64,000 nucleotides of DNA from AP-15 sp963796155 (GTDB taxonomy: Bacteria > Pseudomonadota > Alphaproteobacteria > ATCC43930 > CGMCC-115725). Shown here piece by piece: positions 20,701-27,557 of this stretch (the stretch's first letter is position 1; every line of letters begins with the position of its first letter). Position numbers and translations under genes: made by a program. The notes beneath the pieces are model-generated. The model was not told where the DNA came from and made no database searches. It saw only the letters and a program-made list of their open reading frames with translations. The stretch is from positions 35,555 to 99,554 of the forward strand of contig CAWCKT010000005.1 in assembly GCA_963796155.1 (NCBI GenBank). Reading direction: 5' to 3'.

Positions 20701-21061
20701 ATTCGGTGATGACGCGCAGCTTGCGGCGATGCGCCTCGCGGATGAAGGCCTTGAAGTCCGCCATCCGCCCGAAGGATGGGTTGATGTTCTTGTAATCGGC
20801 GATGTCGTAGCCGTCGTCGCGCAATGGCGAGGGGTAGAACGGCAGCAGCCACAAGGCAGTGACCCCGAGATCCTGCAGATAATCGAGCTTGCGGCACAGG
20901 CCCTGGAAATCGCCGATCCCGTCGTCATCGGCATCAAAGAACGCCTTCACATGCAGCTGATAGATGATCGCATCGCGGTACCACAACGGGTCCAAATTCT
21001 CGGGATGCGCGAGTACGCCGCTGCGGGAGAGCGGAGCGGAAGCGTCGTCAGGCGGTGTCAT
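17693..21061 (-). CDS. treS: Trehalose synthase-maltokinase fusion (TreS-Mak)
   Basis: A two-domain protein of 1122 residues. Residues 1 to about 560 are a GH13 trehalose synthase that interconverts trehalose and maltose: WYRDAIIYQLHVKAFFDADDDGIGDF, nucleophile region GVDGMRLDAVPYLIEREG, LLAEANQWPEDV and FLRNHDELTLEMVT. Residues from about 610 are a Pep2/Mak maltokinase that makes maltose 1-phosphate from maltose and ATP, with the kinase signatures FHGDFHLGQVIVV and FIIDFEGEPARPL. Fusion of the two activities is known in many bacteria and would channel trehalose into the GlgE route. Its ATG overlaps the stop of the GlgE fusion (ATGA) and its 3' end overlaps glgB. Confidence 0.94.
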   Translation of the reverse strand: MTPPDDASAPLSRSGVLAHPENLDPLWYRDAIIYQLHVKAFFDADDDGIGDFQGLCRKLDYLQDLGVTALWLLPFYPSPLRDDGYDIADYKNINPSFGRMADFKAFIREAHRRKLRVITEFIINHTSDQHPWFQRARRAKPGSHFRDFYVWSDTDQKFPETRIIFVDTEKSNWSWDPVAQAYYWHRFYSHQPDLNFDNPRVFRAVVDVMRFWLDLGVDGMRLDAVPYLIEREGTINENLPETHEVLKRLRRELDTHYADRMLLAEANQWPEDVLQYFGAGDECHMAFHFPLMPRIYMAVSTEDRHPITDIMRQTPDIPDTCQWAVFLRNHDELTLEMVTDRERDYLWSHYAADRQARLNLGIRRRLAPLMENDRRKIELLNVLLISMPGTPIFYYGDEIGMGDNVFLRDRDGVRTPMQWSFDRNGGFSRADPARLYLPPIMDSVYGFEAVNVEAQSRSPSSLLNWVKRLIAARRSRRAFGRGTLCFLYPSNRKVIAYLRALGDEVILCVANLSRSPQAVELDLSEYRGRQPVELLGRSVFPRIGELPYLLTLQGYSFFWFDLLVTAQETANLQVAPPEFVTLVMPRGWSDLFRQPNLPQLENELIPTFLPRQRWFGEKGDRTKAATVLARGEIVRPAEDGSAQETFLANVVEAHLAGGGRPRYFLPLAAIWAPAETELRQGLLPVTLAELRQLRREGAVVDALSQDGFALALMEAIRRQATIPLEGGEIRCRKTPSFDRVAFPERLSVRRSGTEQSNSSVFFEDYGMLKIYRRLQPGSHPEIEMSSFLVERAGFANTPPPLATIELALDSESGAQTHALGVLFAFVRNQGDGWTQALNYLTRYLDDALLSTGDGRSELADADVFFLMLARQLGIRTAEMHRALAEYAGDDPDFTPEPINPEDIAEWRNELAGAAAEMLSQLERGRSSLPSPSQEAADRMLTLREELFGQICTLIPDEVSAQKTRFHGDFHLGQVIVVQNDFFIIDFEGEPARPLAARRRKGSPLRDVAGMIRSFDYAAVAAVRQLVEARPAAEPRMTQLAEAWRQRAVDGFRAAYRKTMRGCAAYPASKKLAREMTAFFALEKAVYEVSYELANRPDWVDIPLKGILGILARTKGRERAVPG

Positions 21062-24000
21062 GCGGTCTCAGCAGAAAGCAAACGGAAGATCATCGACGGG
21101 TTGGTCTCGGGATCGAGGTGAAGGCGTTGGCGGGCGCCGCGGCAGGTTACGACGCGTCGCGTAAACGCCTCCTCGAGCGAAAATTCGGCATCGGCGGCCA
21201 AGCCGAATTCGACGAGCGGCAGTTCGATATCGCTCTCGTGCGCGGCGTGCGGATCGAGATTGACGGCGACAATCACGGTATTGGCTCGGTCCGCCGAGGT
21301 TTTCGCATAGGCCAGAATGTTAGAATCTGCGCAGTCAAGAAAGCGCAGGTTCAAAAATTCCTGCAATGCCGGGTTGTCGCGCCGCCACCGGTTGACGATC
21401 CGGATGTCCTCTTTGATGTTGCCGGGCCGATCCCAGTCCCACACCTTGTATTCATATTTCTCCGAATCGAGATATTCCTCACGCACCGGAGGCGGTGTGG
21501 CGCCGTAGAGCTCAATGAACTCTTGCTGCTCTGAGGCGATCGGTTCTTCGCGCCCGGGGATCGGCGTATTTTCGCAAAGCTCGAAGCCGTTGTAGATCCC
21601 ATAAACGCCGGACAGAGTTGCCGCGAGCGCGAGGCGGATGAGAAATGCCGGTCGGCCCCCTTGCTGCAGAAAGATCGGTAGAATATCCGGGGTATTGGTA
21701 AAGAAATTCGGTCGAAAGAACTCTTTTTCCGAGCCGCGAGTGAGCTCGGTCAGGTACTCCATCAGCTCGGGTTTGGTGTTCCGCCAGGTGAAATAGGTAT
21801 AGGATTGGCTGAAGCCAGCCTTGGCAAGGGCCCGCATCATCTTCGGCCTGGTGAAGGCCTCCGATAGAAAGATCGCCTCCGGACACTGTGCCTTCACTTC
21901 GCGGATCAGCCACTCCCAGAACGGCAGCGGCTTGGTATGGGGGTTGTCGACCCGGAAGGTGCGCACCCCCTCGCCGACCCAAAACAACACGGTGTCGCGC
22001 AGCTCGGTCCACAAGGTCTGGCGGTCCGGATTATAGAAATCGACATTGACGATGTCCTGGTATTTCTTGGGCGGGTTCTCGGCGTATTTTATAGTGCCGT
22101 CGGATCGAAAGCGAAACCATTTGGGATGCTCGCGCACCCAAGGATGATCCGGCGCGCATTGGATCGCGAAATCGAGCGCTACCTCGATACCGAGCGCCGC
22201 GGCGGCGCGGACGAAACGGCGGAAATCCGCGAGCGTACCGAGCTCTGGGTTGACTGCGCGATGGCCGCCCTCCGCCGAACCGATCGCATAGGGGCTGCCC
22301 GGATCGCCTGGCTGCGCGACGGGGTTGTTGTTTTTTCCTTTACGGTTGACCCGGCCGATCGGATGGATCGGCACGAGATAGACAACATCGAAACCGAGCC
22401 GCGCGATCTCGGGAAGGCGGGCCATGCAATCGTCGAACCTGGCGCTCTTGCCGGGCACCTTTCCCTGGCTGCGTGGGAACATCTCATACCAGGCGGCAAA
22501 GCGCGCCGTTTTGCGGTCGACGACGACTTCGAGCTCGCGCGGATAGCGAATCGCGTCGATGCGCACCGGACAGCGCCCCGCCAGTTCGCGCAGCTCAGCG
22601 GAGACCATCAGCTCGGTGCGTCGCGCGGCGTTGCCGCCGTCGAAGCTCCGCAGCATCTTCCTGATCCGCGCGGCATCGTCCGGCCCGGCCTCGCGCAGCA
22701 TTGCCGCGACGACCGCGCGGCCTTCGACGAGTTCCAGCTCGACGCTCTGGCCGGCTTCACGCTTCTTCTCGAATTCATCGCGCCAGCTTTCGAACTGATC
22801 GGTCCATGCCTCGATCGTGTAACGCCAAAGTCCGAGCCGATCGAGGCGGAAGTGGGCGACCCAGCGATCGTTGTCGAACAACACCAGCGGCGTTTCCCGC
22901 CACTCTTGACCCTCTGCCGCAAATTTTACGACGGCGCACAGCTTGTCGTGTCCGTCGCGAAAGACATCGGCTTGCACCTCGAACTCGTCGCCGAGCACCC
23001 GCTTGACCGGATAGCGTCCGCCGTCGAGTTCGGGATCGACGCCTTCGATGACGATCCGCGCCTCGGGCCGCCACAGCGGATGCAGGCGGCTTGCGGGACG
23101 CTCACCCACCCGACCCTCAGGGCTGGGTACCTCCTCCCCCGCAGTGCGCCCTCTCGGCGCACGCGCGCGTGCGCCTGCCGGATGGCGCATCTCCGATGCG
23201 CCAGGGGCGCCGAGCGCAGCGAGGCGGGTGAGGGTACCGCGGAGCACCCGCACCTCTAGCGGCTCGACCTCGATCCGAGCTCGGACCCTCGTCCGGCGCC
23301 CGGGTGAGAAATCGACGAGCGCAAGACCCTTCTCCGCAAGCGTATCGAGGGCAGCCTCGCGCCGCTCGCGCTCGTGCCTGTTGACGAGGATGAGGGCCCG
23401 CTCCTCCGCGCTTTCGGTTTGCCGCTCCAGTACGACCAGCGGGTCGTCCCGGTCGGTCAGCAACCGCTGCGGGCCCTCCTCGTTCAACGCCGGAACTGCC
23501 TTCTTCATCGCGTTGATCTCGGCGATGAACTCGCCGAGATCGAAGCGCTTGCGCTCGGGCTCGTCCTCGCGGGTGGCGACCACGTCGAGCGCTCGCGACC
23601 AGCCGTATTCGAACCCCATCGGCATCATCACACCCGTCGAATACGCCGCGGCGAAGGCATAAGACTGGCGGTAGTGCCGCTCGATCAGCGATTCCGGTAT
23701 TCCGGCGGCGAGCAACTCGGTGACCAGCCGCTTGGTGTCATGGCTTTCGGGAAAGCCGATCGACGGAGCGATATGGCGAAAGGCTTCATACTGCTCGAGC
23801 AGCCATGGGCTCTCGAAATCCCACCATTTGACGCTGTTGAAGAGATAGTCGAAGCCGGCATCGGCAAGCGCGAGAACAGCGTCTTCCGGCGCCCCCAGCG
23901 TTTCGGCACAGAAGACCACATCCCGGGACGCCGCTCTGGCCGCATCCACCAGACCACGCCAGACCTCGGCGGGCACCTTGTAGGCGGCGTCGCAACGGAA

Positions 24001-24513
24001 ACCGCCGAAACCCAGAGCGACATAATGGCGCACCAGCTGTTGAAAATACCCGAGGATCTGACTCCGCTGCGGCGGCCGGTAGTCGAGTTCGGCGAGGTCG
24101 CCCCACACGGTCTGCCGCCGCGCGTCGGCGGGATCGATGGCACGGGGAGAGACAACCTCGCCTCTGCTATCGCGGATGAACCAGCCCGGGTGGCGCGTGA
24201 CGAGCTCGCTGTCCCTGGACGTGTGATTGACAACGAGATCCATGATCACTTGCAGCCCGCGAGCGCGCGCCGCCTCGGTGAACCGACGCAGCAATGTGTC
24301 GTCGTCACCCGAATCGCCGCCCCGAAAACGCGGGTTCAAGCGATAGTAGTCTTTGACCGCATACAGGCTCCCGGAAAATCCGGGATAGTGAAAGGGATTG
24401 ATGTAAACGGCGTTGAACCCCATCCCCGCAATTCGCGGAAGATGCATGATCCAGTCCGAAATGGCTCCCGCCAAGGTCGGAAAGAGATTGTAAATGCGAA
24501 TACCTTCGCTCAT
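21058..24513 (-). CDS. glgE: GH13 amylase-like domain fused to GlgE maltosyltransferase
   Basis: At 1151 residues this is far longer than ordinary GlgE (about 660). The C-terminal part, from about residue 475, is alpha-1,4-glucan:maltose-1-phosphate maltosyltransferase, which extends alpha-glucan by maltosyl units. It shows the beta-sandwich start ARIVIEGVDPELDGGRYPVKR, YEMFPRSQG, nucleophile region VRTFRVDNPHTKPLPFW, acid/base Glu in AIFLSEAFTRPKMM, and SGVYGIYNGFEL. Residues 1 to about 425 form a second GH13 barrel with its own apparent catalytic set (GFRCDAAYKVP, FCAETLG, FPESHDTKRL), so both sites look intact. A linker of about 45 residues between them is encoded by a repeat-like sequence. 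This is the first gene of the seven-gene cluster. The substrate of the N-terminal domain is not known from the sequence. Confidence 0.9.
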   Translation of the reverse strand: MSEGIRIYNLFPTLAGAISDWIMHLPRIAGMGFNAVYINPFHYPGFSGSLYAVKDYYRLNPRFRGGDSGDDDTLLRRFTEAARARGLQVIMDLVVNHTSRDSELVTRHPGWFIRDSRGEVVSPRAIDPADARRQTVWGDLAELDYRPPQRSQILGYFQQLVRHYVALGFGGFRCDAAYKVPAEVWRGLVDAARAASRDVVFCAETLGAPEDAVLALADAGFDYLFNSVKWWDFESPWLLEQYEAFRHIAPSIGFPESHDTKRLVTELLAAGIPESLIERHYRQSYAFAAAYSTGVMMPMGFEYGWSRALDVVATREDEPERKRFDLGEFIAEINAMKKAVPALNEEGPQRLLTDRDDPLVVLERQTESAEERALILVNRHERERREAALDTLAEKGLALVDFSPGRRTRVRARIEVEPLEVRVLRGTLTRLAALGAPGASEMRHPAGARARAPRGRTAGEEVPSPEGRVGERPASRLHPLWRPEARIVIEGVDPELDGGRYPVKRVLGDEFEVQADVFRDGHDKLCAVVKFAAEGQEWRETPLVLFDNDRWVAHFRLDRLGLWRYTIEAWTDQFESWRDEFEKKREAGQSVELELVEGRAVVAAMLREAGPDDAARIRKMLRSFDGGNAARRTELMVSAELRELAGRCPVRIDAIRYPRELEVVVDRKTARFAAWYEMFPRSQGKVPGKSARFDDCMARLPEIARLGFDVVYLVPIHPIGRVNRKGKNNNPVAQPGDPGSPYAIGSAEGGHRAVNPELGTLADFRRFVRAAAALGIEVALDFAIQCAPDHPWVREHPKWFRFRSDGTIKYAENPPKKYQDIVNVDFYNPDRQTLWTELRDTVLFWVGEGVRTFRVDNPHTKPLPFWEWLIREVKAQCPEAIFLSEAFTRPKMMRALAKAGFSQSYTYFTWRNTKPELMEYLTELTRGSEKEFFRPNFFTNTPDILPIFLQQGGRPAFLIRLALAATLSGVYGIYNGFELCENTPIPGREEPIASEQQEFIELYGATPPPVREEYLDSEKYEYKVWDWDRPGNIKEDIRIVNRWRRDNPALQEFLNLRFLDCADSNILAYAKTSADRANTVIVAVNLDPHAAHESDIELPLVEFGLAADAEFSLEEAFTRRVVTCRGARQRLHLDPETNPSMIFRLLSAETA
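23101..23232. repeat. Repeat-like inverted sequence encoding the GH13-GlgE linker
   Basis: The segment begins CTCACCC and ends GGGTGAG, and holds further nested inverted pieces (TGCGCC/GGCGCA, GCGCGCGC, GATGCGCC/GGCGCATC). Its texture is that of dispersed CCCTCACCC-type repeats found between genes in many alphaproteobacteria. It is translated in frame into an Arg/Pro/Ala/Gly-rich linker, residues about 427-471 of the fusion protein. Confidence 0.45.
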
Positions 24514-24692
24514 CGCGATAGCCTGAGATTATGCAAACGCACCCCCGCGATCACTGCATCCAGCCCGATTTAATAACGCGCCAGCACCGAACAAGGCGCA
24601 TCGCGCGATTATGCGCGCCTGAATATTGAGCCGGAGGCAGTCTTTGCCGATGATGGCTTCCAGATAGGCGCCGATCGGTCATGGAGTGAAGC
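24514..24692. promoter_or_regulatory. Divergent intergenic region, likely promoters of the glucan cluster and the peptidase gene
   Basis: These 179 bases separate the first gene of the minus-strand alpha-glucan cluster from the plus-strand peptidase. They are more AT-rich than the flanking genes. On the minus strand CATAAT (24532-24537 region) is a possible -10 box for the cluster; no convincing -35 or operator was seen. Confidence 0.3.
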
Positions 24693-25865
24693 ATGAGCGT
24701 TGCAGCAAAGACCGCCATTCTCGAGCATCTCGGCCGGCAGCATCACTCGATGGTCGCGCTGTTGGCCGATCTCGTGAACATCAATTCCGGCAGCTACAAC
24801 AAGCGTGGGGTCGATGCGGTCGGGGATCGGCTGCGGGCCTATCTCGAGGCGGCCGGCATTTCGTGCGAGACCGTTCTCAACGAGAGGTATGGCGATTGCG
24901 TGGCGGCGCGCGTCCCGGGCGGCGGCCGCGGCGATCGGCCGATCGTCCTGATGGGGCATCGCGATACGGTGTTTCCCGACGGCACCGCCGCCCAGCGGCC
25001 GTTTCGGATCGACGGCGAGCAGGCCTTCGGCCCGGGGGTCGCCGACATGAAAGCGGGCCTCGTCATGAACACCTTCGTGCTCGAAGCGTTGCACCGCTTT
25101 GGCGCGCCCTGCCCGCTGACCGGCCTTTATACCGCGGATGAGGAAATCGCCTCCCCCTCATCCCGCCCAATCATCGAGGCCGAGGCAAAGGGTGCCCGCG
25201 CGGTGTTCAATTCCGAGCCCGGCCGGCCGAGCGGCAACCTCGTCTCGCGCCGCAAGGGAGCCGCGTTTATCGAATTGGAGGTGACCGGCCGCGCCGCTCA
25301 CTCGGGTGCGGCGCACGCGCAAGGCGTCAGCGCGATCGAGGCGCTCGCCCGCAAGATCCAGCGCCTGCACCGGCTCACCGATTACGATCTCGGCACGACC
25401 GTCAATGTCGGGCTCGCCCAGGGCGGGACCGCGGTCAACACCGTCGCAGCGCGCGCCACGGCCGCCATCGATGTCCGGTTCCCGACCCTCAACATCATGG
25501 AGAAGATCCTCGGCGAGGTGCGCGAGATCTGCCGCTGCTGCGAGCTGCCGGGGAGCGAGAGCCGAATCCTTTCCGAGGGCAATTTCCTGCCGCTCGAGCA
25601 GGACGAAGGAAGCCGCGAGCTCCTCGAACTCTACGGCCGCTCGGCCGCCGGTCTCGGTTTCCACGTCTCGGGCGAGGCGACCGGCGGCTCGGCCGACAGC
25701 GGCTTTACCGCGGCACTCGGCACCCCGACCCTGTGCGGGACGGGCCCAGTCGGCGGCAACGCCCACCGCGACGACGAATGGTGCCGCATCGACACGATGG
25801 TTCCGCGCGCCCAGGCGCTGGCGTTGACGGTTCTCGCGGTCGGGGCCGCGAGAGGGGTTTCGTGA
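24693..25865 (+). CDS. M20 family metallopeptidase, glutamate carboxypeptidase-like
   Basis: A di-zinc M20 hydrolase of 390 residues that resembles carboxypeptidase G2 and removes a C-terminal amino acid, often glutamate, from its substrate. Metal-site motifs are in order: LMGHRDTVFP, GPGVADMKAG, TADEEIASPSS (general base and ligand Glu), FNSEPGRPSGN, and a C-terminal GGNAHRDDEW. The dimerisation domain lies between (RAAHSGAAHAQG). No signal peptide is visible, so it is probably cytoplasmic. The ATG is preceded by GGAG with a 7-base gap. It is divergent from the glucan cluster and probably a single-gene unit, with an IS5-type scar downstream. The exact substrate is unknown. Confidence 0.85.
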   Translation: MSVAAKTAILEHLGRQHHSMVALLADLVNINSGSYNKRGVDAVGDRLRAYLEAAGISCETVLNERYGDCVAARVPGGGRGDRPIVLMGHRDTVFPDGTAAQRPFRIDGEQAFGPGVADMKAGLVMNTFVLEALHRFGAPCPLTGLYTADEEIASPSSRPIIEAEAKGARAVFNSEPGRPSGNLVSRRKGAAFIELEVTGRAAHSGAAHAQGVSAIEALARKIQRLHRLTDYDLGTTVNVGLAQGGTAVNTVAARATAAIDVRFPTLNIMEKILGEVREICRCCELPGSESRILSEGNFLPLEQDEGSRELLELYGRSAAGLGFHVSGEATGGSADSGFTAALGTPTLCGTGPVGGNAHRDDEWCRIDTMVPRAQALALTVLAVGAARGVS

Positions 25866-25891
25866 TACCAGGCAGGCAATCAGACCAGACC

Positions 25892-26017
25892 AAGGGGTTC
25901 AAATGCTGGCATAGCGCCGTCTGGCTCGAGCGAACCTTCGCTCGGCTTGGCCGCAACCGACGGCCGGCCAAGGATTTTGAGCGAACCATCGCCAGCAGCG
26001 AGGCAACACAACTTTGA
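25892..26017 (+). pseudogene. IS5-family transposase C-terminal remnant
   Basis: The frame starting at AAG 25892 reads KGFKCWHSAVWLERTFARL then GRNRRPAKDFERT, close to the conserved C-terminal end of IS5-type transposases (WVVERTFAWLGRNRRLAKDFE). Only about 40 residues survive, with no start and no inverted repeats recognised. It begins 26 bases after the peptidase stop and marks an old insertion at the edge of the AT-richer LysM-protein gene. Confidence 0.7.
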
Positions 26018-26069
26018 CGATTGTTCTGGTTAGGCTCTCAGGGACAAAAACCCAGGGACGGAGTTCGGC

Positions 26070-27191
26070 TTAAGTAGGAATATTGAGCTGCTGGCCGGGT
26101 GTGAGCACGTTTGGGTCAGGTCCAATCACGGCAATATTCGCGTTATAGATCCCCCTCCACAAGGGTTCCGCCCCGTCACCGTAAAACTGGAGGGCAATAG
26201 ATGATAATGTGTCGCCCGGCTGCACCGTATACGCGGTCGATCTTAGAAGTGTCCCAACAGTGATATGCGGCCAACTCAGTGTATTGAAGTTGAGCAATAC
26301 GCGCTGCGTATATTGCAGTTGATGGAAATCCGGGCCGTCTGCAACAGGGCCCGCGATGGTCTCGATCCAAAACGTCGCTCTGACTTCGAAGGCCTGTGCG
26401 TTCGGCCCTTCGTTCGGACTGCCTTGTAAAAACGCTGTATTTGCGAGCCCTCCGCCAAACACCGGAGTGCTCTGATCTGATGACACGTCGAGCACGACCG
26501 TGTTCTTGATCGTCTTGCCCTCGAGCGCACGCTTAAGAACCAGATTTGGATTATTGACGATGGCTTGATCGATGCCGACCAAACCTGCAGGAAGTGTTCG
26601 AAATTCAGATGGCTTGGAAAGATCGGACTCCGGAAATTGTACGAGTTTTGCGGGGTTCCCGATTTCAAAGGGAGTAATATTAACGTCGGTAATATTTGGC
26701 CCTTCTGAGCTCGTAAAGGCTAGGCCTTGGGCGAGGACCGTCGTTCCGTGCGGTACCGAGGCCATGCGAACAACGGTGGGCACTTCCTGGGGATGTTCCG
26801 TCTGCGGCACCGTTGCCCAAATGCCGGGCTCGAGGTGAAGTCCCGCGGGCTTGCCATCGGCACCTTTGATGTTCGCATCGGCGATCTGTTGCAGATACCA
26901 CAGGCCAAACATGTTAATATCGGGTTGAAGCAAACCGCGATTTGGTATAGGCCCCGGAATCTCCTCGAATCTCAAAGTCTCCTCGGTGAGGTTGAGTTCC
27001 AGGAAGCGGTCCTGATTTGGTGGCCCCCCCTGAAACGGCCGCCAGATGACGTTGAAACCCGTTCCCGTCCAGGTTCCTTTCAACCCTTCGAGAAACCCAA
27101 GCGGGGTGTCGGTCGGGCCGGCTAGAGAGAAGCGCAACGGTGTCGCGATTGGGGGAATCGGCGTAAACGCAAAGTCGGGTTTAAGCTCCAT
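26070..27191 (-). CDS. Beta-barrel (nitrobindin/lipocalin-like) protein with C-terminal LysM domain
   Basis: The protein has 373 residues. The first 300 or so have the pattern of the heme-binding beta-barrel/FABP-like group: LEGLKGTWTGTGFNVIWRP, LELNLTEETLRFEEIPG, PNRGLLQPDINMFGLWYLQQI, LHLEPGIWATVP and VRMASVPHGTT. The last 50 or so residues are a LysM peptidoglycan/chitin-binding domain (AYTVQPGDTLSSIALQFYGD to LTPGQQLNIPT). No signal peptide is visible, which is odd for a LysM protein. The gene is clearly less GC-rich than its neighbours and lies between an IS5 scar and a 366-base gap, suggesting transfer. Ligand and role are unknown. Confidence 0.65.
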   Translation of the reverse strand: MELKPDFAFTPIPPIATPLRFSLAGPTDTPLGFLEGLKGTWTGTGFNVIWRPFQGGPPNQDRFLELNLTEETLRFEEIPGPIPNRGLLQPDINMFGLWYLQQIADANIKGADGKPAGLHLEPGIWATVPQTEHPQEVPTVVRMASVPHGTTVLAQGLAFTSSEGPNITDVNITPFEIGNPAKLVQFPESDLSKPSEFRTLPAGLVGIDQAIVNNPNLVLKRALEGKTIKNTVVLDVSSDQSTPVFGGGLANTAFLQGSPNEGPNAQAFEVRATFWIETIAGPVADGPDFHQLQYTQRVLLNFNTLSWPHITVGTLLRSTAYTVQPGDTLSSIALQFYGDGAEPLWRGIYNANIAVIGPDPNVLTPGQQLNIPT

Positions 27192-27557
27192 CTTCCCCTC
27201 CCGTTTGACGCGTTGCTGCGCGATTAACCTTCATATCTCGGACAACTGCCCGCAACAAGGGGGGCAGAGAGAGTAAATCTGGCTAGGAACGAGGAGTTGG
27301 GTTGTTATATTCACATTTGACATTATCTCTCGTTGGCGCCTCGGAAGCCGGCGTCGGTCGAGCTCACGGAAAGGCTGCGCAGCTCCCCGGCCGGACATCG
27401 CGGTTTCAACCAAGGCGAGAGTCTTTGCGGCAGATTTGCTGCAGATGCTACAAGCGGTAATAATCAATACAATCGTTGGCTGCATTTGATAGGAACCAGG
27501 AAGCCGTCTCGGCATCATAATCGGACCGGGCGGTCCGCTTTTTGGAGGCAAAGTTGG
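27192..27557. other. Gene-free region between divergent LysM-protein and hydrolase genes
   Basis: No convincing gene was seen in these 366 bases. An open frame runs into the downstream hydrolase from 27333, but the translation before 27558 does not resemble the hydrolase. A TTGACA at 27317-27322 could be a -35 box, without a clear -10. The region probably holds the promoters of both divergent genes. Confidence 0.4.
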
